This document shows, one piece after another, positions 7,552 through 14,018 of a stretch of DNA of 15,632 nt (positions within the stretch are counted from its first letter, which is position 1; the number at the start of each line of letters is the position of its first letter). Origin of the DNA: Desulfobacterales bacterium (GTDB lineage Bacteria; Desulfobacterota; Desulfobulbia; Desulfobulbales; BM004). The notes under the pieces were generated by a model. The model ran no database searches and was not told where the DNA came from. It worked only from the letters and a program-made list of their open reading frames with translations. The stretch spans positions 1 to 15,632 of the forward strand of contig JAAXQI010000190.1 of assembly GCA_012974315.1 (NCBI GenBank). Direction: 5' to 3'. The position numbers and the translations under genes were made by a program.

Positions 7552-8483
7552 AGAATTATATATTCCTGTTTGCTGCTATCCCAGTGATAGCCGTTTCCGG
7601 ACCAGATAGCATCGATTTCCTGCCAATCATATTTTACATTGTCGAGCCAACTGAAGGTGTCATAAACGTCCAGGATTTCAGCATCCTCAATACGGTTGTC
7701 ACGATTGGCATCTGCCCAGTGATAGTCAGCGAGGGGGAGGACCAGTGAGCCGGCAATGGTTGTTTCCGAAGATTTTTTATCACGGAGGGTGACAGTGCCG
7801 CTGAATCGCAGAGATGCATCGCCTGGTGTGTTTGATTCCACGATATGTCTTTTTGCCAGATAGACAAAGGTTGTAACTTGTCCGGTTGTTCTGGCAATCC
7901 ACTTGAGACTGCCGGTTTTTTTATCTATACCGGTAAAAGGTGGCCCACTTACTATGGGGTCGCAGTTTGCTGGAAGCGTTTCTTTTAAGATCAGCGAAAA
8001 AAGACCCGGTTGTTTTGTTTCTACTTGAATAATGACTGGAAATGGTTGCCCAACCGGGATATGTGGTGGAAGGATCCGAGTAGCGGAAATGGTGACCGGT
8101 TCAGGTTGTTTGAAACTATACCAGATAAACGGCAGAAGCAGGACAATGACCAGGAGCATGAGCCATAAAAAAATCTGCTTCGATTTTGGCACCTTAGTTT
8201 GTGGAACAGCAACAGTTACCGTTTCTTCGGGTTTTGTTATTTCTTCTTCTTTTTCAAGAATGTCATCAAGTGTTACTTCAAGCGCTTCGGCAAGCTTGAG
8301 AGCATTTTCCTCTTTGATTGACGGATAACGCTTGTTCTCCCAACGGGAGATGGTGTCTGTGGTGACTTCAACTACCGTAGCGATATAGAGCTGCGTGAGT
8401 CCTTTAGATTCACGCAGGCTCCGTACCTTGGAACCGTCTATTTTGACCATTTGAGAGGGGCCTGGAAATATCTGTTCACTCAT
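7545..8483 (-). CDS. Membrane-anchored HTH regulator with a periplasmic EF-hand-like loop
   Basis: A 312-residue protein with an unusual order of parts. Residues 17-75 are an XRE/Cro-type helix-turn-helix (VRSLRESKGLTQLYIATVVEVTTDTISRWEN and then a typical ALKLAEALEV helix). A Glu/Lys linker leads to one membrane segment (about 103-123). The remainder would be periplasmic: a beta-rich domain (about 128-250) followed by DANRDNRIEDAE (258-269), which fits the 12-residue EF-hand/dockerin calcium loop (D258, N260, D262, R264, I265, E269), then a Trp-rich tail. The topology recalls RodZ, but the periplasmic half differs. It is likely a one-component regulator that senses something outside the inner membrane; DNA binding and calcium binding are inferences. 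The start is unsure (ATG 8483 or ATG 8450, no strong ribosome site). It is divergent from the cytochrome c3 gene. Confidence 0.88.
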   Translation of the reverse strand: MSEQIFPGPSQMVKIDGSKVRSLRESKGLTQLYIATVVEVTTDTISRWENKRYPSIKEENALKLAEALEVTLDDILEKEEEITKPEETVTVAVPQTKVPKSKQIFLWLMLLVIVLLLPFIWYSFKQPEPVTISATRILPPHIPVGQPFPVIIQVETKQPGLFSLILKETLPANCDPIVSGPPFTGIDKKTGSLKWIARTTGQVTTFVYLAKRHIVESNTPGDASLRFSGTVTLRDKKSSETTIAGSLVLPLADYHWADANRDNRIEDAEILDVYDTFSWLDNVKYDWQEIDAIWSGNGYHWDSSKQEYIILQ

Positions 8484-8526
8484 CCTGAGAGGAATAATTA
8501 ATTGTTAAAGTTTTCAGTAAGTTTCA

Positions 8527-8558
8527 AGGTGCGTAATAGTAGCCGAAGTGCGTAAGAG
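8527..8558 (-). repeat. Direct repeats upstream of the HTH gene
   Basis: Two 13-base copies, AGGTGCGTAATAG (8527-8539) and AAGTGCGTAAGAG (8546-8558), 11 of 13 identical, repeat at 19 bases. On the minus strand they end at TTGAAA (8527-8522), a possible -35 box of the HTH gene. They may be binding sites for a regulator, possibly the HTH protein itself. Confidence 0.4.
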
Positions 8559-8632
8559 CTGCACAGGATTTTTCATTATTACCCAAATATTAATGTTCCT
8601 GCAAACACTTATAATGACATTATATATATAGC

Positions 8633-8679
8633 ATGTCGGGTCGACATCGATCAACATCTACTGCAATATGACCCGACAT
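8633..8679. repeat. Operator-like inverted repeats upstream of cytochrome c3
   Basis: A perfect 10-bp inverted repeat, ATGTCGGGTC (8633-8642) and GACCCGACAT (8670-8679), spans 27 bases. The left arm is also part of a tighter palindrome, ATGTCG-GGT-CGACAT (8633-8647). It lies between the divergent HTH and cytochrome genes, downstream of a TATAAT at 8610-8615 and upstream of another at 8706-8711. The position suits a transcription-factor site. Confidence 0.5.
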
Positions 8680-8751
8680 CATCTATTACTTGTATGCGTA
8701 TTTCTTATAATCTCACACAGGCAAGCTGGGTATCATGTATTAATTCTAAAA

Positions 8752-8758
8752 AAGGAGG
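8752..8758 (+). promoter_or_regulatory. Ribosome-binding site fixing the cytochrome start
   Basis: AAGGAGG lies 7 bases before ATG 8766, but only 1 base before the in-frame ATG 8760, so 8766 is the start. Confidence 0.85.
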
Positions 8759-8765
8759 AATGGCA

Positions 8766-9173
8766 ATGAAGAAAATATGGTTGATGGTCTTATTAACCGT
8801 GTCAGCAACATGGTTTTTTGCAGGAATATCAGTTGGCACTGAGGCTGCTGGGATGAAAGCACCGGAAGCTGAGATCATTATTGAAGGAGAGAAAAAATCA
8901 GCACGATTTTCCCATCCAGTGCACTTGAATCTGGATGTGGCTTGTGGGCAATGCCATCATGGCAGTGATCACCAACCTTTAACTGATAAAGACATTGCGG
9001 TGATGGAAAACAATATGCAGCTTAGTTGTGCAAGTTGTCACAACAGTGAATTTGCCGATCCAAAACTGCAGACTCCGAAAGCAGCATTTCATGCACGCTG
9101 CAAAGAATGTCATAAGCAGGGTGTAGATGGCAAGCAGGGGCCAACCAAATGTACAGGGTGTCATGTTAAATAA
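8766..9173 (+). CDS. Periplasmic tetrahaem cytochrome c3 (class III)
   Basis: A 135-residue protein with a Sec signal peptide (about 1-27). Four CXXCH haem-binding motifs are present: C60-H64, C88-H92, C112-H116 and C129-H133. With H50 and H53 (FSHPVH), H65 (CGQCHH) and H109 (AFHARC) this gives eight histidines placed as in cytochrome c3, enough for bis-His ligation of four haems. All four motifs are CXXCH, with no CXXXXCH spacing. The family carries electrons between periplasmic hydrogenase or formate dehydrogenase and membrane complexes in sulfate reducers. It is a single gene with a promoter-rich upstream region and its own terminator. Regulation by the divergent HTH protein is possible but not shown. 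Confidence 0.94.
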   Translation: MKKIWLMVLLTVSATWFFAGISVGTEAAGMKAPEAEIIIEGEKKSARFSHPVHLNLDVACGQCHHGSDHQPLTDKDIAVMENNMQLSCASCHNSEFADPKLQTPKAAFHARCKECHKQGVDGKQGPTKCTGCHVK

Positions 9174-9197
9174 CAAAATTCTGCATGTGTAGTATTG

Positions 9198-9233
9198 AAG
9201 GCCGGGCATTTCTTGTGTCCCGGCCTTTTTTTT
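9198..9233 (+). terminator. Intrinsic terminator of the cytochrome gene
   Basis: An 8-bp GC-rich stem, AGGCCGGG (9199-9206) / CCCGGCCT (9219-9226), with a 12-base loop is followed by a run of eight T. It begins 25 bases after the cytochrome stop codon. Confidence 0.92.
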
Positions 9234-9301
9234 ATTTTCGATATATTGCACCCATTGGAGGTTGCAGGTAGAGTATAGTGGTTCTTGGGTAATCCGTTTT
9301 A

Positions 9302-9375
9302 GGTAAGCACCCTTTCAGGGTATAAACGAGCTATGCGAGACTCCGGGTAAGAACCCTTTCAGGGAATAAACGAGC
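9302..9375. repeat. Two 30-bp direct repeats, 44-base period
   Basis: Copies at 9302-9331 and 9346-9375 agree at 28 of 30 bases. Each contains a small palindromic core (CCCTTTCAGGG) and ends ATAAACGAGC. Only 14 bases separate them. They lie between the cytochrome terminator and the LOG gene. They may be paired regulator sites or a fragment of a dispersed repeat family. The short spacer argues against CRISPR. Confidence 0.8.
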
Positions 9376-9439
9376 CTTCGAATATTTTTTGTTGCGGATT
9401 TAGGTATGATAAAGAATTTTTCAATAGGAGGCTGGATAA

Positions 9440-10345
9440 ATGCCTGAAAAAAAACTACCGAAATGTTTTCCTTCTGCCAGTGATAGTATTAAAGACGCCA
9501 CACTCTGTGTTATATCTGAACAGACACTATCCGAGAGTTACAAATTGGCCTTTGATGATTCGGAGTTTATGTTGCGGGATGAACTGCGGGGTGTAAGGCT
9601 GCAGCTTGAGATTATGAAGCCTGAATTGATTCAGCAGAAGCTCGGGATAAATTCAACTGTTGTTATCTTCGGAGGATCGCGGATTCCGGATCCTGAAACA
9701 GCGATGAAACATGTGCAGGAAGAGGAAATTCAGGCCAATAGAGAACCACTTAACGATATGGCAGGTCTGCGGGTAAGTTGCGCCAAAAGTGTTTTGGGTA
9801 AATCACATTATTATGAGGAGGCAAGAGAACTGGCTCGGCTCATAACGGATTACTGCCTTAAGGATGATGGTTGCGACCTGGTTGTTGCTACCGGAGGCGG
9901 GCCAGGGATTATGGAAGCGGCCAACCGGGGTGCTTATGAGGCAGGAGGCAAAAGCATAGGACTGAATATTGTTCTGCCCCATGAGCAGGCGCCTAACGAA
10001 TATATCACTCCTGAACTTTGTTTTCAGTTTCATTATTTTGCCATTCGTAAAATGCATTTTCTCATGCGGGCCAGAGCCCTTGTGGCTTTCCCGGGTGGAT
10101 ATGGCACAATGGATGAACTTTTTGAGACACTTACTCTTATTCAAACTAAGAAAATCAAGCCGCTGCCAGTAATTTTGTTTGGGGAAACCTTCTGGAACAG
10201 GGTAGTAGATTTCGATTTTTTAGTAAGTGAAGGCGTAATCGCTCCTGAAGATAAAAATCTGTTTTACTGCGTTGAAAAAGCGGATGAGGCCTGGAAGATC
10301 ATTCGGGAATTTTACTATAATAATAAAACTGATGCCGCGTTATGA
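9440..10345 (+). CDS. LOG-family protein (TIGR00730-like, Rossmann-fold nucleotide hydrolase)
   Basis: A 301-residue cytosolic protein. The family signatures are clear: VVIFGGSRIPDPETA (74-88), VVATGGGPGIMEAANRGA (148-165) and VAFPGGYGTMDELFE (215-229), with the conserved RK at 203-204. LOG proteins cleave nucleoside 5'-monophosphates (cytokinin ribotides in plants and actinobacteria) into base and ribose phosphate; many bacterial members were mislabelled lysine decarboxylases. An N-terminal extension of about 70 residues and an insert of about 40 residues between the first motif and YYEEARELA mark the long bacterial subgroup, whose substrate is unclear. AGGAGG at 9426-9431 lies 8 bases before the ATG. 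It stands alone between repeats and the next plus-strand gene. Confidence 0.93.
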   Translation: MPEKKLPKCFPSASDSIKDATLCVISEQTLSESYKLAFDDSEFMLRDELRGVRLQLEIMKPELIQQKLGINSTVVIFGGSRIPDPETAMKHVQEEEIQANREPLNDMAGLRVSCAKSVLGKSHYYEEARELARLITDYCLKDDGCDLVVATGGGPGIMEAANRGAYEAGGKSIGLNIVLPHEQAPNEYITPELCFQFHYFAIRKMHFLMRARALVAFPGGYGTMDELFETLTLIQTKKIKPLPVILFGETFWNRVVDFDFLVSEGVIAPEDKNLFYCVEKADEAWKIIREFYYNNKTDAAL

Positions 10346-10475
10346 AAGCATGGGGTGCGAAATGGTATATCTTTGGAGTTGACGGGAATCTGCAGCGGTG
10401 CTAGAACAAATTTTATTATAATGCTGTTGGTAATGAATTAGAGACTATCGTGAATCTTAGAAACGGAGGTGGGTA

Positions 10476-11243
10476 ATGGGCAGATATTTGACCATGGTAA
10501 TTCTAACAATTTGTTTCTTCATCCCCTCTATATTGTCAGCTGCCGAAGCTGAAGAGCAACGGGATATTCCACGGCTGTTTGGTACCTTTTCCCCAAAATC
10601 CGGAGTCTGGTCCGAATATGCCATATTTGACAAGTCAACAGGCAAGCGCTCAGTAATGAGGATGTCGATTGTTGGTATTGAAGCGGATGCTTATTGGTAT
10701 GAGGTTGAAAACCGTGAGGGAGAGGGCAGTAATCTTGTCAAGATGCTTGTAAAGGGTGATCCAAACGACCCTGAGAATATCCTCCGACTTATTATGAAAT
10801 CGGGAGCAAATCCTGCCCAGGAGATGCCTCGGGATTTCGTCCTTATGGGGCGCAGGATGGCAAGCCATATGTTTGAACAGCGGAGTGGCATTCCAACAAG
10901 TCCCACGCTTAATCTGAAAAATATAAAGACAGGCGTTGGGTCTGCAACAGTACCTGCTGGCACCTTTGATGTCAGCCTGCATCAGATAGTGGATACGGCA
11001 GGCAAGGTGTATGCCGAGTACAAGTTTTCCGAGGATGTGCATCCGTTCGGTGTTGTTACTTCAGACGCAGAGAGTTCAACCATGGTTCTGGTCGGTCACG
11101 GCACTGGTGCAAAATCGTTAATCACGGAGGAACCAACTATGATGACCCAGCCTCCTGGTATGGGGTCGTTACCGGGTCAGGGGCCGAGAAACCCTATCCA
11201 GCAGATTCCGGGGATGGGAAGAGGCTACGAACCGAAGCCATAG
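10476..11243 (+). CDS. Secreted periplasmic protein of unknown function
   Basis: A 255-residue protein. A Sec signal peptide (about 1-22, hydrophobic run LTMVILTICFFIPSIL, cut near SAAEA) leads a single beta-rich domain (about 35-210). Alternating strands such as WSEYAIFDKSTGKRSVMRMS and DAYWYEVENREGEG recall the LolA/DUF4412-like fold of periplasmic proteins; that likeness is inferred from pattern only. The last 40 residues are rich in Met, Pro and Gly (PPGMGSLPGQGP, IPGMGRGYEPKP) and probably unstructured. GGAGG at 10465-10469 lies 6 bases before the ATG, a firm start. It is separated from the LOG gene by 130 bases without a clear terminator, so read-through is possible. Confidence 0.88.
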   Translation: MGRYLTMVILTICFFIPSILSAAEAEEQRDIPRLFGTFSPKSGVWSEYAIFDKSTGKRSVMRMSIVGIEADAYWYEVENREGEGSNLVKMLVKGDPNDPENILRLIMKSGANPAQEMPRDFVLMGRRMASHMFEQRSGIPTSPTLNLKNIKTGVGSATVPAGTFDVSLHQIVDTAGKVYAEYKFSEDVHPFGVVTSDAESSTMVLVGHGTGAKSLITEEPTMMTQPPGMGSLPGQGPRNPIQQIPGMGRGYEPKP

Positions 11244-11286
11244 ATTTTAATAAGTCGGTGTCATATAATTCAGGCTCTGGTTAACT

Positions 11287-11487
11287 AGTGCCTGTCCATA
11301 AATGGCCTTTCGGAGTCTCACTCTGTTCGCTTACCTGTCGTATCTCTGCGTCATGCTCAAAAAATAATGCTCGGAGATAAGTAATGCTCGGAATATCATA
11401 TATATGCCTGCGCTTATTTTTTTCGCAATCCTTAATCTCCGGCAGATAAGCGCAGACTTCGAAAATCCTCATTTCTGGACAGACACT
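11287..11487. mobile_element. MITE-like non-coding element, 201 bp
   Basis: The ends are inverted repeats: AGTGCCTGTCCATAAATG at 11287-11304 and, read on the other strand, AGTGTCTGTCCAGAAATG at 11487-11470 (16 of 18 identical). A 4-base direct repeat AACT (11283-11286 and 11488-11491), extending to TAACTA with the terminal bases, looks like a target-site duplication. Inside are further hairpins, CTGCGCTTAT / ATAAGCGCAG (11408-11417, 11446-11455) and TATCTC / GAGATA (11341-11346, 11374-11379), and a direct repeat of AATGCTCGGA (11366, 11383). No transposase is encoded, so it would depend on one elsewhere. Confidence 0.75.
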
Positions 11488-11553
11488 AACTATGGGTAAT
11501 TTCCCTGTATCAGAAGAAAGAAAAATGAGAATTTTCGGGTGAGACTTATGTCG

Positions 11554-11570
11554 CAAAACCAATGGTTTTG
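11554..11570. promoter_or_regulatory. 17-bp palindrome upstream of the riboswitch promoter
   Basis: CAAAACCAATGGTTTTG is a perfect palindrome around a single central A. It ends one base before the TTGACA of the riboswitch promoter, the usual place for an activator site. Confidence 0.55.
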
Positions 11571-11571
11571 A

Positions 11572-11600
11572 TTGACATTGATATTTGTAGAAGATAAGCT
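11572..11600 (+). promoter_or_regulatory. Promoter of the riboswitch RNA
   Basis: A perfect -35 box TTGACA (11572-11577) is followed after 17 bases by TAAGCT (11595-11600), a weak -10. Transcription would start near 11607, at the 5' edge of the aptamer. Confidence 0.5.
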
Positions 11601-11602
11601 GT

Positions 11603-11690
11603 CAGCGGAAAAAATAGTAATAAAAGCCAAACCTGTTGTGAGGCAGGGACGGAAAGCCACGGGTTTCATGCAAATAGCCGGGCTGCATTG
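11603..11690 (+). promoter_or_regulatory. Cyclic-di-GMP class I (GEMM-I) riboswitch aptamer
   Basis: The core GCCAAACC...GGGACGGAAAGCCACGGG matches the GEMM-I consensus. The hairpin between (11632-11647) is CCTG-TT-GTGA-GG-CAGG, with a GNRA tetraloop in exact register with that of the Vibrio Vc2 aptamer. By that register G11626 corresponds to G20, A11653 to A47, and C11678 in TAGCCGGGCTGC to C92, the three ligand contacts. G20 is kept, which favours cyclic-di-GMP over cyclic-GMP-AMP. The neighbouring pair 21/46 is C-G here instead of G-C, a compensated change. The closing helix P1 is weak or formed by CAGC (11603-11606) with GCTG (11682-11685). No gene follows on this strand. Confidence 0.85.
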
Positions 11691-11729
11691 CATGAACCGG
11701 GCTGCCTGGATTTGGGGTTCGGTTTTTTT
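11688..11729 (+). terminator. Riboswitch expression platform and terminator
   Basis: AACCGGGCT (11695-11703) pairs with GGGTTCGGTT (to 11724; three wobble pairs), directly before a T-run ending at 11729. The segment TTGCATGAACC (11688-11698) can instead pair with GGTTTCATGCAA (11662-11673, one bulged T) inside the aptamer. That second pairing would exclude both the terminator and the short P3 of the aptamer. This is a typical two-state switch; which state the ligand favours cannot be read with certainty. Confidence 0.7.
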
Positions 11730-11825
11730 ATGCGATTTTAATACGTTAATGGTAGAATATATTGCTGCCCACAGGAACCATAACTCCAGAGTTCCGAATC
11801 CTTTTGCTTAATTCTTGATGGTATT

Positions 11826-11879
11826 GCAAAAAACATCCTGAATGGCACTTCGCTGTTTAGCCATTTTATGATTTTTTGC
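11826..11879. terminator. Bidirectional terminator between converging transcripts
   Basis: GCAAAAAACAT (11826-11836) and AATGGC (11841-11846) pair with GCCATT (11860-11865) and ATGATTTTTTGC (11868-11879), with small bulges and a 13-base loop. The A/T arms give a U-run in both directions. It lies 40 bases after the TPR gene's stop codon on the minus strand and about 100 bases after the riboswitch terminator on the plus strand. Confidence 0.75.
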
Positions 11880-11918
11880 GACTTAACCAATTCTTAGCTG
11901 GAAAAATATAATTACAGT

Positions 11919-13976
11919 CTATTTCTTTGTGGACTTGAGTTTTTTGTACTCAAGGCAGGCAGGCGCATGGCCCATTTCACAGGAGAGTTTAAGGTTTTCT
12001 TTCATGTTGAACAGGTCTTCTTGAAGTTTCCAGGCCTGTGCACGCCAGAAGTATAGGGGTGCATTCAAGGGATCAAAAAGAACAGCCTGGTTAAAATCAG
12101 CCATAGCTTCATCAGGCTTGTCGAGCTTGAGGAATGCCCGGCCTCTATTAATATAGCTATCCGCTTCACTTACAGAAAGATTGATTGCATGGGTGAAATT
12201 TTCTACTGCCTCTTTAAATTTATCACTTTCCAGATCAGCCAAACCCTTCCTGTTGAATTGTTCAGCTTTTTCCACATTGACGTCTGAATTTTCATCAATA
12301 TTTATACTGGGAGCTGCTCGATCAATAAAAGTGAAAGAGTGATCTGAGTCTGCCTTTATTGCATGATTAAAGTCTGCCATTGCTTCATCGGGCATACCTT
12401 TCTCCGAATAGGCTCTCCCCCTGTTCAGGTAGGCATCGCTGAACATAGGGTTGAGAACAATTGCAGCGGTGAAGTTCATGATAGACTGATCATACATGTT
12501 ATTCTGCATGTAGACTTCGCCCCTCTTGTTGTAGAGCTCAGAATTTTTTTTCTCGAATTTCAGGGCTTGGTTGAAATCCATAAGGGCATCATTAAATCTT
12601 CCAAGCTGGGCATAGGCACCACCCCTGTTTATCAGGGCATCAACATAATTTGGATTGATATCAAGGGCACGGGAGAAGTCCTTGATTGCATTATTATAAA
12701 GGTTTTTACCTATATTGGACTCTCCTTGAAGGTTATAGGCTTCAGCTTGTCGCAGGTCGCTCAGCGTCTCTTTTAAGCCAACCGCCTGTGCTGGCAAAGC
12801 GTCCATGTCGATTTTGCTTTTTGCTAACTCCGGGGCATTTTTGTCAGCATATCGTGTCCATTCAGCATCTCCAGCTCCAGCTTCACCATCCTCAAACTCT
12901 CCGAGTTTTGCACGATCAAATTCTTCCAGGAGGGATTCCCCTGGAGGTTTGGGTGTGACGAGCATATCTTCGGGAATTAATGGAGCATCTTCCTCTTCTC
13001 CAGGGAGCAGTTTTCGAGCAACAGTGATCTCTTCTTCGATTTCTTCAGATATCTCAGGCTCAGACAGTTCGGGCTCAGTAGCAGGCTCAACTTCGGCCTC
13101 CACTTCCAAATCGATCGAGGGACCGGTTGCTTCAGCTTCAGGCTCAAATTTCAGCACTTCCTCAAGGGGTGTTTCCACTTCAGGAATCGGTGTCAGTTCA
13201 ACAGTCGGTGCTTCTTCTATCTTCTCCTCAACTTTTTCTGCCACCTCAGGTTCAGCAGCAGGCAAGTCGATAGGCTTAACTTCGACCTCGACTTCCGATT
13301 GGAGTGAAGGTTTGGTCTCAACAGGTTTTAACTCAATCTCAAGTTCCGGCTCAATCTCGAGTTTTTTCTCAGGAGGTGTTTCCTCATCAGGAATTGGTGT
13401 GGGTTCAACAGCTGTTTCAGTGATTTTTTCAGCAGGAAGTGCGGTTTCTGGCGGTTTTTCTTCAGAAACAATTTCTTTTACAGGCTCTACTTCGGCAAGA
13501 GGTTGTGTTTCTTCCGGCTTTTCTTTCAGGACAGGTTTTGTTGCAACCTTCTTCCGGGGTATAATTTTCTTTACAACTTTTTTTACTTTCTTTTTGACCG
13601 GGACTGCTTCAATAGCAGTTGTTATAATTTCGGCAGAAGGCTTAACAATTAATTCTGGTGGTATTTCCTTTTCTAAGGCATGCTCCCAGAGCGTATGGGC
13701 TTCTGCATGTTTCGCATTGATATCAATAGCCCGTTTGCAGTCAGCAAGAGCCGCATCGAATCTCTGGTTTTGTAGCAGTATCCGTGCCCGCCTGCAAAAT
13801 GCATCAGCAACAGGCGGTCCAGCAGTATCCGGTTTGTCTGGTTCCGGTTCGTACTTTTCAGGCAGAGTTTTTTGGGCCCTTGAGTACTTCAACATACTGA
13901 GCAGAACCAGTATGGAGTATAGAATGGCAAGGAATCCGCCAATAAAAAATATAATGGTCAGGAGGATCAACGCCAT
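11919..13976 (-). CDS. Membrane-anchored TPR protein with a long Pro/Glu linker
   Basis: A 685-residue protein. One N-terminal membrane segment (about 2-29), then a single TPR-like unit (about 58-104), a strongly basic stretch (128-145, KKKVKKVVKKIIPRKK), a long Glu/Pro/Val-rich linker (about 150-350), and seven or so TPR units (about 413-545 and 572-650) ending in CEMGHAPACLEYKKL, a Sel1-like close. The linker contains an imperfect duplication of about 69 residues (from V190 and V259, both with TPIP...ETP). By layout it resembles MshN/PilW-type assembly proteins, with the TPR region probably periplasmic. It follows the LysM gene by 42 bases, so the two form an operon. The start at 13976 lacks a strong ribosome site but gives a complete membrane anchor. 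Confidence 0.88.
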   Translation of the reverse strand: MALILLTIIFFIGGFLAILYSILVLLSMLKYSRAQKTLPEKYEPEPDKPDTAGPPVADAFCRRARILLQNQRFDAALADCKRAIDINAKHAEAHTLWEHALEKEIPPELIVKPSAEIITTAIEAVPVKKKVKKVVKKIIPRKKVATKPVLKEKPEETQPLAEVEPVKEIVSEEKPPETALPAEKITETAVEPTPIPDEETPPEKKLEIEPELEIELKPVETKPSLQSEVEVEVKPIDLPAAEPEVAEKVEEKIEEAPTVELTPIPEVETPLEEVLKFEPEAEATGPSIDLEVEAEVEPATEPELSEPEISEEIEEEITVARKLLPGEEEDAPLIPEDMLVTPKPPGESLLEEFDRAKLGEFEDGEAGAGDAEWTRYADKNAPELAKSKIDMDALPAQAVGLKETLSDLRQAEAYNLQGESNIGKNLYNNAIKDFSRALDINPNYVDALINRGGAYAQLGRFNDALMDFNQALKFEKKNSELYNKRGEVYMQNNMYDQSIMNFTAAIVLNPMFSDAYLNRGRAYSEKGMPDEAMADFNHAIKADSDHSFTFIDRAAPSINIDENSDVNVEKAEQFNRKGLADLESDKFKEAVENFTHAINLSVSEADSYINRGRAFLKLDKPDEAMADFNQAVLFDPLNAPLYFWRAQAWKLQEDLFNMKENLKLSCEMGHAPACLEYKKLKSTKK

Positions 13977-14018
13977 GAGATGTTACCGCTGTTTGTTGTC
14001 ATTGTTCTTTTTGTCTCT

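Larger units (their letters stand above)
11244..11918. other. 675-base stretch without a supported protein gene
   Basis: The stretch holds, in order, the MITE-like element, a second partial copy of its subterminal sequence in inverse orientation (about 11519-11536, ATGAGAATTTTCG), the palindrome and promoter, the riboswitch with terminator, and the two-way terminator. Between 11730 and 11825 nothing is evident; the only short frame, MVEYIAAHRNH from 11749, has no ribosome site. Confidence 0.7.

Noticed and set aside
6881..8483. Macro-domain gene and HTH gene as a toxin-antitoxin pair
   Set aside because: They converge instead of forming an operon, no ADP-ribosyltransferase is present, and the HTH protein is membrane-anchored.
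9302..9375. Minimal CRISPR array
   Set aside because: There are only two repeats, with a 14-base gap and no cas genes; CRISPR spacers are about twice as long.
11572..11811. 79-codon plus-strand frame over the riboswitch
   Set aside because: It spans the promoter, aptamer and terminator, starts at the -35 box and resembles no protein.
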